Positions 26,665-35,740 of a stretch of 64,000 nucleotides of DNA are shown piece by piece. The stretch lies in NCBI RefSeq assembly GCF_002264395.1, contig NZ_NFVA01000016.1, forward strand, positions 21,856-85,855, written 5' to 3'. This DNA comes from Paenibacillus sp. VTT E-133291. GTDB lineage: Bacteria > Bacillota > Bacilli > Paenibacillales > Paenibacillaceae. The notes under the pieces were generated by a model, which saw nothing but the letters and a program-made list of their open reading frames with translations, ran no database searches and was not told where the DNA came from. The first letter of the stretch is position 1; each line of letters begins with the position of its first letter. The translations under genes and the position numbers were made by a program.

Positions 26665-27987
26665 ATGTCTGAAGAAATTAAAAATCAGGAAGCTACGGAG
26701 AGTAATGAAACCGTAGAAGCGGTGGAATCCGCTGTGACAGAAAATAACGGAGCTGTAGAAGAAGTTGCTGCCGTTAACGAAGAAGAAGTGACTAACCAAG
26801 CTGACTTGGAAATCATTTCTTTGAAAAAAGGCGATACCGTGAAAGGAACAATCGTCAAAATCGAAGATAACCAAGCTTATGTAAGCATTGGATATAAATA
26901 CGACGGTGTGATTCCAATTCGCGAATTGTCCGCAGTACAACTGGACAACGCTGCTGCAGCAGTAGAAGTTGGACAGGAAGTAGAATGTAAAGTTGTTAGC
27001 ATCAACGACAACAAGGAAAGCCTTGTTCTTTCCAAACGTGCTGTTGACAGCGAAAAATCATGGGAAGATCTTGAGAAGTACTTTGCTTCCCAAGAAGCTT
27101 TCGAAGTTACTGTGGCTGACGTTGTTAAAGGCGGTCTAGTAGCTGATGTTGGAGCACGTGGATTTATTCCAGCTTCCATGGTTGAGCGTCACTTCGTTGA
27201 AGATTTCAGCGATTACAAAGGCCGTACCCTTCGCGTTAAAGTGAAAGAACTTGACCGTGAGAACAGCAAAGTAATCTTGTCCGCTAAAGAAGTTCTTGAA
27301 GAAGAGTTCGAAGCTAACAAGCTTAAAATTATGGCTGAACTGTCTGAAGGTCAAATCATTGAAGGTACTGTACAACGTCTGACCCAATTCGGCGCATTTG
27401 TTGATGTTGGCGGAGTTGACGGTCTTGTGCACGTATCCGAAATCGCTTGGAATCACGTAGAGAAGCCTTCTGATGTAGTTTCTGAAGGTGATAAAGTACG
27501 TGTTAAAGTACTTAAGGTTGATCCTGAAAAAGGAAAAATCAGCCTGAGCATTAAAGCTGCTGCTCCAGGTCCTTGGGACTCTGCTGCTGGCGAAATCAAC
27601 ATCGGTGATGTTGTAACAGGCGTTGTAAAACGTCTTGTGAACTTCGGAGCATTCGTTGAATTGCTTCCAGGTGTGGAAGGTCTTGTGCACATTTCACAAA
27701 TCTCCCACAAACACATTGCTACTCCACACGAAGTATTGAAAGAAGGACAAGAAGTACAAGTGAAAGTACTGGACTTCAATCCATCCGAGAAACGTGTTAG
27801 CCTGAGCATCAAAGAAACTGAAGAAGCTCCAGCACCTACTGCTAGACCTGAACGCAGCAACAGCAGAGACAGAGCTCCTAAAGAAGTATTGAATAACCCT
27901 AACGTTTCTCTAAGTAACGAAGGCCTTAGCTTTACGCTTGCTGAACGTTTTGGAGACAAGTTAGACAAATTCAAAGGTAATAACTAA
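26665..27987 (+). CDS. ypfD: Ribosomal protein S1 homologue (four S1 domains)
   Basis: RNA-binding protein with four consecutive S1 (OB-fold) domains, roughly 50-125, 135-205, 220-290 and 305-378. An acidic N-terminus precedes them and a low-complexity C-terminus with RSNSRDRAPK follows. Gram-positive bacteria with this four-domain form lack the six-domain E. coli-type S1; its exact role on the ribosome is uncertain. Length 440 aa. ATG 26665 follows GAGGAGG. It is the B. subtilis YpfD counterpart by order and domains. Confidence 0.92.
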   Translation: MSEEIKNQEATESNETVEAVESAVTENNGAVEEVAAVNEEEVTNQADLEIISLKKGDTVKGTIVKIEDNQAYVSIGYKYDGVIPIRELSAVQLDNAAAAVEVGQEVECKVVSINDNKESLVLSKRAVDSEKSWEDLEKYFASQEAFEVTVADVVKGGLVADVGARGFIPASMVERHFVEDFSDYKGRTLRVKVKELDRENSKVILSAKEVLEEEFEANKLKIMAELSEGQIIEGTVQRLTQFGAFVDVGGVDGLVHVSEIAWNHVEKPSDVVSEGDKVRVKVLKVDPEKGKISLSIKAAAPGPWDSAAGEINIGDVVTGVVKRLVNFGAFVELLPGVEGLVHISQISHKHIATPHEVLKEGQEVQVKVLDFNPSEKRVSLSIKETEEAPAPTARPERSNSRDRAPKEVLNNPNVSLSNEGLSFTLAERFGDKLDKFKGNN

Positions 27988-28015
27988 TCCTGCTTTTTGA
28001 ATATACGGGTAAAGT

Positions 28016-28057
28016 AATCGGCGAGCCCTCGATACGGGGGTTCGCCGATTCTCTTTT
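28016..28057 (+). terminator. Terminator after the S1-domain gene
   Basis: AATCGGCGAGCCC / GGGTTCGCCGATT stem with one G-T pair, nine-base loop, and the T-rich tail TCTCTTTTT. Confidence 0.85.
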
Positions 28058-28116
28058 TCCAGCGACAGAAAGATTTATTGGAACTAACATGAGTGTTAGC
28101 CAATTTTAATGTTTTT

Positions 28117-28125
28117 TGCTATGAT
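28117..28125 (+). promoter_or_regulatory. Extended -10 promoter of der
   Basis: TGCTATGAT at 28117-28125, 32 bp before der; -35 not evident. Confidence 0.45.
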
Positions 28126-28156
28126 GAGTATCGTAAGGATGACAGGAGGAATGAAT

Positions 28157-29482
28157 ATGGCAAGACCCGTTGTGGCAATCGTTGGGAGGCCTAACGTCGG
28201 GAAATCGACGATTTTTAATCGGCTGATTGGCGATAGATTGGCCATTGTAGAAGATAAACCGGGGATTACACGTGACCGGATTTATGGTATTTCAGATTGG
28301 AACGGTAAGTCGTTCAGTGTGATTGATACCGGAGGTATTGAAATTGATGGAGATGACACGATTCTGAAATCCATCCGCGTTCAAGCGGAGCTGGCGATTG
28401 AAGAAGCAGATGTTATTGTATTTATGTGTGAGGCGAAGAGTGGTGTGACGAATTCAGATGAAGAGGTAGCTCAGATTCTGTTCCGTTCAGGTAAACCGAT
28501 CGTTCTTGCCATCAATAAAGTGGATAATATGAAGCGTGCAGATGATATTTATGAGTTCTATAGCCTGGGCTTTGGAGATCCAATCGGAATTTCCGGTAGT
28601 CATGGTACAGGACTCGGTGACTTATTGGACGCTGTTGTAGAACGTCTGCCGGAGAAAATAGATGATGAGTATGATGACGATGTCATTCGTGTAGCTTTGA
28701 TTGGCCGTCCGAATGTAGGTAAATCCTCTTTAGTTAACGCAATTCTGGGTGAAGAACGCGTTATTGTTAGTGATATTGCAGGTACTACTCGAGATGCTAT
28801 TGATACACCTTTTGAACGTGATGGACAACGTTATGTGCTTATCGATACTGCAGGTATGCGCAAAAAAGGCAAGGTATATGAGAACATTGAGAAATACAGT
28901 GTTATGCGTGCTATGCGGGCGATTGAACGGGCTGATGTGGTTCTCGTTGTAATTAACGGTGAAGAGGGCATTATCGACCAGGACAAGCATATTGCTGGTT
29001 ATGCACATGAAGCTGGTAAAGCATCTATTTTTGTTGTGAATAAATGGGATGCCATCGAGAAAGACGACAAGACTATGCAGAACTTCGAGTCTAAGATTCG
29101 TGACCATTTCTTGTTTATGAGTTACGCACCGGTTGTCTTCTTGTCGGCTTTAACTAAACAGCGCCTGCAAAAACTGCTTCCAGTGGTTCAGCATGTATCT
29201 CAACAACATGCACTACGCATTACTACGCATCTGGTGAACGATGTTGTATCGGATGCCATTGCAATTAACCCTCCTCCAACTGACAAAGGCCGTCGCTTAC
29301 GTATTAACTACGTAACGCAGGTTGCGGTGAAGCCACCGACGATCGTGGTGTTCGTAAATGACCCATCGCTGATGCACTTCTCCTATGAACGTTACTTGGA
29401 GAATAAAATCCGCGCGGCGTTTAATTTCGAGGGAACGCCAATCCGTCTCTTTACACGGCGCAAATCCGAAAACGAAGGTTAG
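28157..29482 (+). CDS. der: Ribosome assembly GTPase Der (EngA)
   Basis: Essential double-GTPase for 50S subunit maturation. Two G domains are visible: the first with GRPNVGKST (10-18), DTGGIE and NKVD, the second with [19 protein letters not shown] and NKWD, followed by a KH-like domain. From ATG 28157, seven bases after AGGAGG, the product is 441 aa, as expected; the earlier ATGs at 28109-28151 lack suitable spacing. It leads a der-plsY-gpsA operon. Confidence 0.95.
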   Translation: MARPVVAIVGRPNVGKSTIFNRLIGDRLAIVEDKPGITRDRIYGISDWNGKSFSVIDTGGIEIDGDDTILKSIRVQAELAIEEADVIVFMCEAKSGVTNSDEEVAQILFRSGKPIVLAINKVDNMKRADDIYEFYSLGFGDPIGISGSHGTGLGDLLDAVVERLPEKIDDEYDDDVIRVALIGRPNVGKSSLVNAILGEERVIVSDIAGTTRDAIDTPFERDGQRYVLIDTAGMRKKGKVYENIEKYSVMRAMRAIERADVVLVVINGEEGIIDQDKHIAGYAHEAGKASIFVVNKWDAIEKDDKTMQNFESKIRDHFLFMSYAPVVFLSALTKQRLQKLLPVVQHVSQQHALRITTHLVNDVVSDAIAINPPPTDKGRRLRINYVTQVAVKPPTIVVFVNDPSLMHFSYERYLENKIRAAFNFEGTPIRLFTRRKSENEG

Positions 29483-29494
29483 GGGAGAAGAAGT

Positions 29495-30112
29495 GTGGCG
29501 CTTGAACTTCTGGTTATCGTTGTAAGCTATTTGCTTGGTTCTGTCAGCTTTAGTGTGCTGTTCGCCAAGCTACTAAAGGGAATTGATATCCGTCAATATG
29601 GGAGCGGCAATGCGGGGGCTACCAATACACTGCGTGTACTGGGAAAAGGCCCTGCGATAGCTGTGCTAGTTCTGGATGTAATGAAGGGTGTTGCCGCAGT
29701 TTGGTTAGGAACTTGGGTAGGCGGCTGGGGAACCTGGGTTGCTGCTCTTTGCGGAATCGCTGCCATTGTCGGACATAACTGGCCGCTTTACTTTCGTTTC
29801 CGTGGGGGAAAGGGCATCGCTACTACGATCGGTGTTATGGCCACACTGTGTTTATGGCCTGCACTGCTCGCTGGTGTCATCGCCATAGGATCTATCTTTA
29901 TCACTCGTTACGTATCACTTGGCTCGTTGATTTTTGTCGCGCTGACACCAGTCTTTCTATTGTTGACAGGATTTACACAGCCTGTGCTCTGGACCAGTAT
30001 TATCATCGCGGTTTTTGCCTTCTGGCGGCACCGGACGAACATTGTTAAGATTGTAGAGGGCCGTGAGAACAAGATAGGCTCAAAAGTAAAAGGAGGGAAT
30101 CGTGTTGTCTGA
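29495..30112 (+). CDS. plsY: Acyl-phosphate:glycerol-3-phosphate acyltransferase PlsY
   Basis: Five-pass membrane acyltransferase that transfers the acyl chain from acyl-phosphate to glycerol 3-phosphate, the first step of phospholipid synthesis in Gram-positives. Conserved cytoplasmic motifs GSGNAGATNTLR, GHNWPLYFRFRGGKGIAT and the C-terminal HR are present. GTG 29495 follows AGGGGAGAAG; 205 aa. It overlaps gpsA by 11 bp; the gpsA product supplies its acceptor. Confidence 0.94.
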   Translation: MALELLVIVVSYLLGSVSFSVLFAKLLKGIDIRQYGSGNAGATNTLRVLGKGPAIAVLVLDVMKGVAAVWLGTWVGGWGTWVAALCGIAAIVGHNWPLYFRFRGGKGIATTIGVMATLCLWPALLAGVIAIGSIFITRYVSLGSLIFVALTPVFLLLTGFTQPVLWTSIIIAVFAFWRHRTNIVKIVEGRENKIGSKVKGGNRVV

Positions 30113-31145
30113 TAAAGTAACCGTACTAGTAGCGGGGAGCTGGGGAACTGCGCTGGCAAGTGTGCTGGCTGCGAATCACTCGGAAGTTTATCTGTGGACA
30201 CGTAACTCTGATCAAGCTGCCGAGATCAATGGTTCTCATATCAATAGTAAGTATTTACCTGGGATTTCCCTGCCCGCAAACATCATTGCAACCACCGATA
30301 TGGAGACCGCAGTTTCCGGTTCTAAAGCGGTTGTTATTGTAGCCCCATCTTCAGGTATGCGACAGGTTGCTCGCAGTCTGAAGCCGTTCTGGAAGGATGA
30401 AATGCTATGCGTTCATGCTACGAAGGGCTTTGAGACTGAAAGCAAGAAACGGATGTCGATCGTTATTGCTGAAGAACTCGGCTGTGACGAAGGGCAGATT
30501 GTCGTTCTCTCCGGACCGAGTCATGCAGAGGAAGTAGTTCGCCTGTGTCCTACTACAGTTGTTGTGGCTTCACCTGATGATAAGCGTACTGCTGAAGCAC
30601 AGGAATTGTTCATAAACAATGATTTTCGTGTATATACGAACCGTGATCAGGTAGGAGTAGAGCTTGCCGGCGCACTAAAGAATATTATTGCACTCGGTGC
30701 AGGTCTATCCGATGGTCTTGGGTTTGGGGATAACGCTAAGGCGGCGCTTCTGACACGTGGTCTGGCCGAGATTTCCCGGGTAGGAGTCGAGCTTGGAGCG
30801 AATCCATTGACCTTTGCAGGGCTTGCAGGAGTTGGCGATCTTGTAGTGACTGCTACGAGCCAGCACAGCCGTAACTGGCGTGCTGGCTTTATGCTCGGGC
30901 AAGGAAAACCACTGGATGAGGTGCTGGAGTCGATGGGAATGGTTGTCGAAGGTATTCGTACCACGGAGGCTGCTTATGCCATTTCCATCAAGCTAGGGGT
31001 CCAAATGCCTATTACAGATCAAATTTATCATGTTCTTTTTAAAGGTAGAAGTCCACGTAGTGCTGTTGAAGCTCTGATGGGCCGTGATCGTAAACCTGAG
31101 CTTGAGGCGATTTCTCAGGAAACTTGGGAGCAGTGGCATTCCTGA
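30102..31145 (+). CDS. gpsA: NAD(P)-dependent glycerol-3-phosphate dehydrogenase GpsA
   Basis: Reduces dihydroxyacetone phosphate to sn-glycerol 3-phosphate for lipid synthesis. The 347-aa protein has the catalytic block GVELAGALKNIIALGAG with its Lys, GLAGVGDLVVT and the N-terminal dinucleotide motif. That motif reads V-A-G-S-W-G instead of the usual G-A-G-S-W-G, so the first glycine of GxGxxG is Val; everything else is normal. GTG 30102 follows AAAGGAGGGAAT and the gene overlaps plsY. Confidence 0.94.
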   Translation: MLSDKVTVLVAGSWGTALASVLAANHSEVYLWTRNSDQAAEINGSHINSKYLPGISLPANIIATTDMETAVSGSKAVVIVAPSSGMRQVARSLKPFWKDEMLCVHATKGFETESKKRMSIVIAEELGCDEGQIVVLSGPSHAEEVVRLCPTTVVVASPDDKRTAEAQELFINNDFRVYTNRDQVGVELAGALKNIIALGAGLSDGLGFGDNAKAALLTRGLAEISRVGVELGANPLTFAGLAGVGDLVVTATSQHSRNWRAGFMLGQGKPLDEVLESMGMVVEGIRTTEAAYAISIKLGVQMPITDQIYHVLFKGRSPRSAVEALMGRDRKPELEAISQETWEQWHS

Positions 31146-31211
31146 TCCTGTTCACCTTTTTCCGCAAATTCTCATATGTTGTATTGGGGATTGACGGAGG
31201 AGGGATGAAAA

Positions 31212-31487
31212 GTGAGCAGAGATTTTTCCAAGGATGCATTGAACGCCATTAACAAAAAGGCGGGCAAGAACATTACGGAAAGTGCCGTCAAAAAGCTAGC
31301 CAGTACGGTCAAACCAGGAACTACGCAGAATGAAGCCCAGCTCCGCCAGTTAATTAAGCAGGTGTCATCGATGGCGAAAGTGCCGGTCAGTGAAGCTACT
31401 GTGCAGGAAATTGTTAATGCCGTCAAAAAAGGCGGCGCAGGTTCCGGCACAATGGAGTCTTTAATGAAAATGATGCTTAAAAAATAG
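31212..31487 (+). CDS. spoVIF: Stage VI sporulation protein F-like protein
   Basis: A 91-aa, Lys- and Ser-rich helical protein matching the SpoVIF family, which in Bacillus is involved in late spore-coat assembly. SRDFSKDALNAINKKAGKNITESAVKKLASTVKPG and the LRQLIKQVSSMAKVPVSE region are characteristic. GTG 31212 follows GGAGGAGGGATG. Not in the usual spoVIF neighbourhood of B. subtilis. Family assignment is from memory of the motif and is probable rather than certain. Confidence 0.75.
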   Translation: MSRDFSKDALNAINKKAGKNITESAVKKLASTVKPGTTQNEAQLRQLIKQVSSMAKVPVSEATVQEIVNAVKKGGAGSGTMESLMKMMLKK

Positions 31488-31501
31488 CTTTAGGTTGGGT
31501 G

Positions 31502-31552
31502 AGCAAAAGGTTCAGAATCCATGAGATTCTGTTATCTTTTGCTCTTTTTTTA
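31502..31552 (+). terminator. Terminator after the spoVIF-like gene
   Basis: AGCAAAAG...CTTTTGCT outer stem and CAGAATC / GATTCTG inner stem, followed by TCTTTTTTT. Confidence 0.85.
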
Positions 31553-31682
31553 TTTATTGGTAAACTCTCACAGCTAAAATATCTTAATAATAATATATAA
31601 AAAATGATGTTTTTTTACAGAATAGGATAAGGTCATGATATAATAATCCCTAATATATTACAGGCGAATGGGGGCTTTGACC

Positions 31683-31862
31683 TTGGATCCGATGACAAAA
31701 ATGTGGTTGTCCCTGATTGCAATGCTGATTATGGGACTGTCTGTATTTCTAATAACTTTTGCTCGGAGCAAAACAAAGGGACTGCTTAAAGCACTGCTGT
31801 CTATCCTTGCGTTTATCATCATGTTAGTTGGCCTATTGGGCGGAGTTGTTTCGATTATGTAA
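31683..31862 (+). CDS. Small two-pass membrane protein (DUF2768/YphE-like)
   Basis: A 59-aa protein from TTG 31683, eight bases after a GGGGG tract; ATG 31668 in the same frame is an alternative that would leave no ribosome-binding site. Two transmembrane segments (about 6-25 and 37-57) are joined by a short basic loop (RSKTKG). Position between gpsA and spoIVA and the pattern fit the DUF2768 proteins such as YphE. Its function is unknown. Confidence 0.65.
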   Translation: MDPMTKMWLSLIAMLIMGLSVFLITFARSKTKGLLKALLSILAFIIMLVGLLGGVVSIM

Positions 31863-31896
31863 GCAGTTACATAATGTTAAGGAAGGAAGTAACATC

Positions 31897-32265
31897 ATGA
31901 AATCGCAAAATGGCGTCACCGTTATATTTCAACCTGAAGGTCGTAAAGCTGTGGTAAATCGCGGTATCTCGTTACTGGAAGCAGCTCGTAAAGCCGGAGT
32001 GACGATAACCACACGCTGTGGAGGAAAAGCAGGCTGTCTGATGTGCAAGGTTAAAATTGCGAATGAAGAGGCCACAGCGCTGAGACCGCCAGGGGATATT
32101 GAACGACGTAAGCTTGGAACTACGTTAGAAGAAGGAGTGCGTCTGGCCTGTCAGGCTGCCGTATGGAGCGATGTGACCGTTCAGGTGCCAGAAGATCCAC
32201 TTAAGGCTGCTGTACGCCGTAAGCTTGAAGCTGCGCGGCGTGGGGAAGAAGATGAGCTGTGGTAG
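31897..32265 (+). CDS. [2Fe-2S] ferredoxin
   Basis: A 122-aa plant/adrenodoxin-type ferredoxin. The cluster ligands are Cys41, Cys47 and Cys50 (C-x5-C-x2-C) and Cys85. The C-terminal tail is highly charged (RRKLEAARRGEEDELW). ATG 31897 follows AAGGAAGGAAG. No reductase or oxygenase partner lies next to it, so the electron acceptor is unknown. Confidence 0.85.
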   Translation: MKSQNGVTVIFQPEGRKAVVNRGISLLEAARKAGVTITTRCGGKAGCLMCKVKIANEEATALRPPGDIERRKLGTTLEEGVRLACQAAVWSDVTVQVPEDPLKAAVRRKLEAARRGEEDELW

Positions 32266-32295
32266 TGTTAGATTGTCACCGTGGGAGGGACTCGG

Positions 32296-33042
32296 TTGGA
32301 GTTTATACGCAGAAAGAAGAAACTAAAGGCAGGAGCAAGACTTTTTCTAGTAGTGGTGTCAATCACTCTTACTCTTTCGGGATGTCTGTATCCCGGAGAA
32401 GAAAAGCGTGCTAGCGTTAATTATCGAGAAAGTGTTAAGCGGATACAAGCAGCCGTTGATGATTTTCAACAGGAGGAAGGTGTGCTTCCGATCCTTAATG
32501 CGGATGAAGCCACTCCAAGATATGAGAAGTTCCGGATTGACCTAGGCAAGCTGAACAATAAGGGATATTTGGAAGATATTCCGGCTACGGCTTTTGAACA
32601 GGGCGGAAGTGCTTATTTTCTTATATTGAATGAGGAAAGCGATCCTGTTGTTAAGGTTATGGATCTTGTCACCGTCCAGAAGGTGAATGATGTGCAGCGT
32701 CAGATAAATCGTTATAAATCAGCTCATGACGGCTCTTTGCCCGTACTTGATGAGCTATATCCAGGAGTTTACACCATTGATCATAAGAAGGCAGGTACAA
32801 GCTCCATATCATTAACTAGCGTCTATTCCGGTCAGAATCTTGATTTCATTATGGATAAGGCTGGAACGGTCTACGTAGATTATGTCTTTGATATTATAGC
32901 TGCCATCGAAAAGAATGGTGGAGAACATGACAAGAAAAAGGACCTGCGACTGGATTTGGAGGAAGCTTCGTATTACGTGCCCGTGAAGTCTTTACCGTAT
33001 CTATGGATTAACAATCAGCCGGTTCCGCAGCCTCCTAGCTAA
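32296..33042 (+). CDS. Lipoprotein of YphF type
   Basis: A 248-aa lipoprotein: basic N-terminus, hydrophobic core, lipobox LSGC (Cys30). The mature part is mixed alpha/beta with no recognised enzymatic motif. TTG 32296, just behind GGGAGGGA, is the likely start; GTG 32281 would include the ribosome-binding site itself. Order (gpsA, small membrane protein, lipoprotein, spoIVA) parallels B. subtilis yphF. Confidence 0.75.
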   Translation: MEFIRRKKKLKAGARLFLVVVSITLTLSGCLYPGEEKRASVNYRESVKRIQAAVDDFQQEEGVLPILNADEATPRYEKFRIDLGKLNNKGYLEDIPATAFEQGGSAYFLILNEESDPVVKVMDLVTVQKVNDVQRQINRYKSAHDGSLPVLDELYPGVYTIDHKKAGTSSISLTSVYSGQNLDFIMDKAGTVYVDYVFDIIAAIEKNGGEHDKKKDLRLDLEEASYYVPVKSLPYLWINNQPVPQPPS

Positions 33043-33050
33043 AGTTAAAG

Positions 33051-33097
33051 AACGCCTAATACTTCGGATATTTTCCGAAGTATTAGGCGTTTTTTTG
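33051..33097 (+). terminator. Terminator after the lipoprotein gene
   Basis: AACGCCTAATACTTCGGA / TCCGAAGTATTAGGCGTT stem with a short loop and seven T. Very strong. Confidence 0.92.
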
Positions 33098-33275
33098 TGT
33101 CTTAACAGAAACTTAACGGTCTGTTATAAATCGCAGATGGAATTAAGGCTAAGTTCAATAGCACGTAAGACTCGAATGCTAGAATGAAGGTAAGAAAGGA
33201 GATTCAGTTCAGGCTAGAGATCAATCATGAAAAATTCGTAATCATTCAAAATTAGTGAAAAAGGATGTTGATGAC

Positions 33276-35330
33276 ATGAAAAAAAGATTCATATGGACGC
33301 TTTCAGCGGCATTACTCCTGACCCCGCTTATTCCAATAGGCGCAATGGCTTCCAGCAGCGTAGTTGCGGTTTCTTCTAAACCGCTAGAGAAGCTCGCTTC
33401 TGAGAAAGCAGCGCTTCTAACTGAACAATATGGGATAACCAGCGTGCAGTATGCCTTGATCGACAATGGAGTGATCAAAGTATCGGGACAATCAGGAATT
33501 AACGACATAGAAGGAAAAATCCCTTTAACGAAGGAAACCATCTATGGCATTGGCTCTACGAGCAAAATGTTTACCGCCTCAGCAGTCATGAAATTAGTGG
33601 ATGAAGGTAAAATCAATCTCGATACACCCGTTGTACAATATATTACGGATTTCATGATGGAAGATGATCGTTACAAAAAGATTACTCCGCGCATGTTGTT
33701 GAATCATTCATCAGGTTTTCAAGGTTCGACTTTAGCTAGTGCATTTCTATTTGATGATCCAGATACGTACGTACACGATACGCTGCTAGAGCACTTGTCT
33801 ACACAGAAATTAAAGGCAGAACCGGGAGCTTTTTCAGTGTATTGCAATGATGGGTTTACGCTCGCAGAAATTCTTGTAGAAAGAGTCAGTAAAATGACTT
33901 TCACGGAATTCATTCATCATAATTTTGCTGTACCTATGGGTATGAACCATACCATGACGCCACAAGACAAGGTAGATTCAAGCAAATTTGCAGGTCTTTA
34001 CTCTCCTGCCTTCGAGGGCCAGCTCCCGACGGAGACGACCAATGCTATTGGTACAGGCGGAATCTACTCTACTGCTGAGGATTTAGTCCGATTCTCGGAA
34101 ATCTTTACTGGGAAGCGAGCAGATGTACTCTCAACCAAATCAGTACAGGCCATGGAGCAAGAAGAGTATAGAAAGGGATTTTGGCCCAAAGATGACGGGG
34201 ATAATTCTGCTGACTACGGACTTGGTTGGGACAGTGTACGATTATTCCCTTTTAACGATTATGGTATAAAAGCTCTTGTTAAAGGAGGAGACACACAGAT
34301 GTATCATTCCTCCCTCGTCGTGCTTCCAGAACAGAATATGGCTGCAGCAGTCATTTCCTCGGGGGGGAGCTCCGTAATTAATCAGCTGCTGGCAAGTGAA
34401 CTGCTCCTTCAGGCGATGAAAGAGAAGGGCGCAATTAAAGAAATCAAGCCAGATAAATCATTTGGCAAGCCAGTTAAGGCTGACATGCCAAAAGACCTTG
34501 TGAAGTTCGCAGGTTATTACAGTGCGCTTAGCAGCCAATGGAAGGTAACTATTAAAGGCGGGGAACTCTTTTTATCAGGAACGACTGCCCCGGAACAAAA
34601 ATTTATTTACACCACAGATGGAACTTTTGTTGATGAGGAAGGCAGCACAAAGGTTAATTTTGTTAAGGAAAGTAACGGACGGACTTATTTGTGGATGAGT
34701 CAGTATATTTCGGTTCCTGAATTAGGCCAGCTTGCATTTTCTGAATACAAGGCAGAGAAATTGGAAGTTGCAGCATTGAATAAAGAAACCGCAGATGCGT
34801 GGGCAAAAAGAGAAGGTAAGTCATACTATCCAGTCAGCGAGAAATTCAGTTCCATCACCTATATGAACATGATTAGGCCAACAATACAGACAAGCGAAGG
34901 TTACTTCAGAGATATGAAGATAACAGGTCCAAATACGGCTCAGGGCCAGCACGAAATTCCTGGCATCGCGGGCCGGGATACATTGGATATTCTTTTCTAT
35001 GCAAAAGAAGGCATAGAGTTCTTTAATGCGGCTGGAACCTTGTATATGAGTGAAGACGGCGTGATGCCGCTGTATAAAGGCAAATCGTCGATAACTACGA
35101 TACAGGCGGATGGTTATGCTAGATGGTTCAGCGTTCCTGAAACAGCAGCTGGAAAGAAAATGGTAGTCAAGATGCCGGCAAAAGGGGCTTTTATGGTATA
35201 CGATGAAACGGGAGCCCTTGTAAATAACACGGTCATAAGCAGTAAAAATGAAGTTGTACTGCCTGAGAAGGGCTATATTGTATTTGCCGGGAATGCCGGA
35301 TCTTCTTTTGGTATTGCCCTAGTGAAATAG
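33276..35330 (+). CDS. Secreted serine hydrolase (class C beta-lactamase/PBP-like)
   Basis: A 684-aa exported protein with a signal peptide (about 1-26, ending AMA-SS). The beta-lactamase domain (about 35-400) has the active-site S-x-x-K as STSK (94-97), Y-x-N as YCN, and KGGD in the KTG/HxG position. About 285 further residues form a beta-rich C-terminal region. The fold covers penicillin-binding proteins, esterases and D-amino-acid peptidases, so true lactamase activity is not implied. ATG 33276 follows AAAGGATG; GTG 33255 is upstream in frame. It has its own terminators on both sides and interrupts the usual yphF-spoIVA order. Confidence 0.85.
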   Translation: MKKRFIWTLSAALLLTPLIPIGAMASSSVVAVSSKPLEKLASEKAALLTEQYGITSVQYALIDNGVIKVSGQSGINDIEGKIPLTKETIYGIGSTSKMFTASAVMKLVDEGKINLDTPVVQYITDFMMEDDRYKKITPRMLLNHSSGFQGSTLASAFLFDDPDTYVHDTLLEHLSTQKLKAEPGAFSVYCNDGFTLAEILVERVSKMTFTEFIHHNFAVPMGMNHTMTPQDKVDSSKFAGLYSPAFEGQLPTETTNAIGTGGIYSTAEDLVRFSEIFTGKRADVLSTKSVQAMEQEEYRKGFWPKDDGDNSADYGLGWDSVRLFPFNDYGIKALVKGGDTQMYHSSLVVLPEQNMAAAVISSGGSSVINQLLASELLLQAMKEKGAIKEIKPDKSFGKPVKADMPKDLVKFAGYYSALSSQWKVTIKGGELFLSGTTAPEQKFIYTTDGTFVDEEGSTKVNFVKESNGRTYLWMSQYISVPELGQLAFSEYKAEKLEVAALNKETADAWAKREGKSYYPVSEKFSSITYMNMIRPTIQTSEGYFRDMKITGPNTAQGQHEIPGIAGRDTLDILFYAKEGIEFFNAAGTLYMSEDGVMPLYKGKSSITTIQADGYARWFSVPETAAGKKMVVKMPAKGAFMVYDETGALVNNTVISSKNEVVLPEKGYIVFAGNAGSSFGIALVK

Positions 35331-35445
35331 TGAGTAGAATGAAAGCATTCTAAGCTTCCAAATATTCTATAATTTTCTTCATGCATATCCACTAAAATAG
35401 TTCTATCAATGAATCCTACCTCATATGATGAATGAGTAAGCTTCC

Positions 35446-35471
35446 GGGCGTCAGACGCCTTGCGGCGCGCA
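35446..35471. repeat. GC-rich hairpins in the gap before spoIVA
   Basis: The 410-bp gap 35331-35740 holds GGCGTC-A-GACGCC and CGCC-TTG-CGGCG stems, in otherwise AT-rich DNA. CATATGATGA occurs twice (near 35422 and 35538). A sigma-E promoter for spoIVA is expected here, but I could not place one with proper spacing. Confidence 0.35.
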
Positions 35472-35740
35472 CAACTGATTTTTAGAAATTACATTGCAAA
35501 ATGCGCGATTATGGGTCATAAATTCGTTCCGGATACATATGATGATACTAGTCCAAATGCATGTCCGAGCATTCGGAGTTTAGCGCGGGGCCAGTACGTC
35601 CCGGTCGAAAGCAGCTAGGCTTCGGGCGGGCATACGATAAGTCCGGTGGATGTCCTGCAAGGGTCAGATTACCGGCGGAACGCGAAGTCGATGCTCTTCA
35701 GGCATTTTTTCTTCGGAGTAATATGAGGAGGGGATCTCTT

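Noticed and set aside
30705..30964. Long minus-strand frames inside gpsA and many other genes
   Set aside because: They are antisense shadows of well-supported genes with normal codon patterns on the plus strand.
35500..35560. Sigma-E-like elements before spoIVA (GTCATAAA and GATACATA)
   Set aside because: Each half resembles the consensus, but the spacer is only about nine bases, too short for a working promoter.
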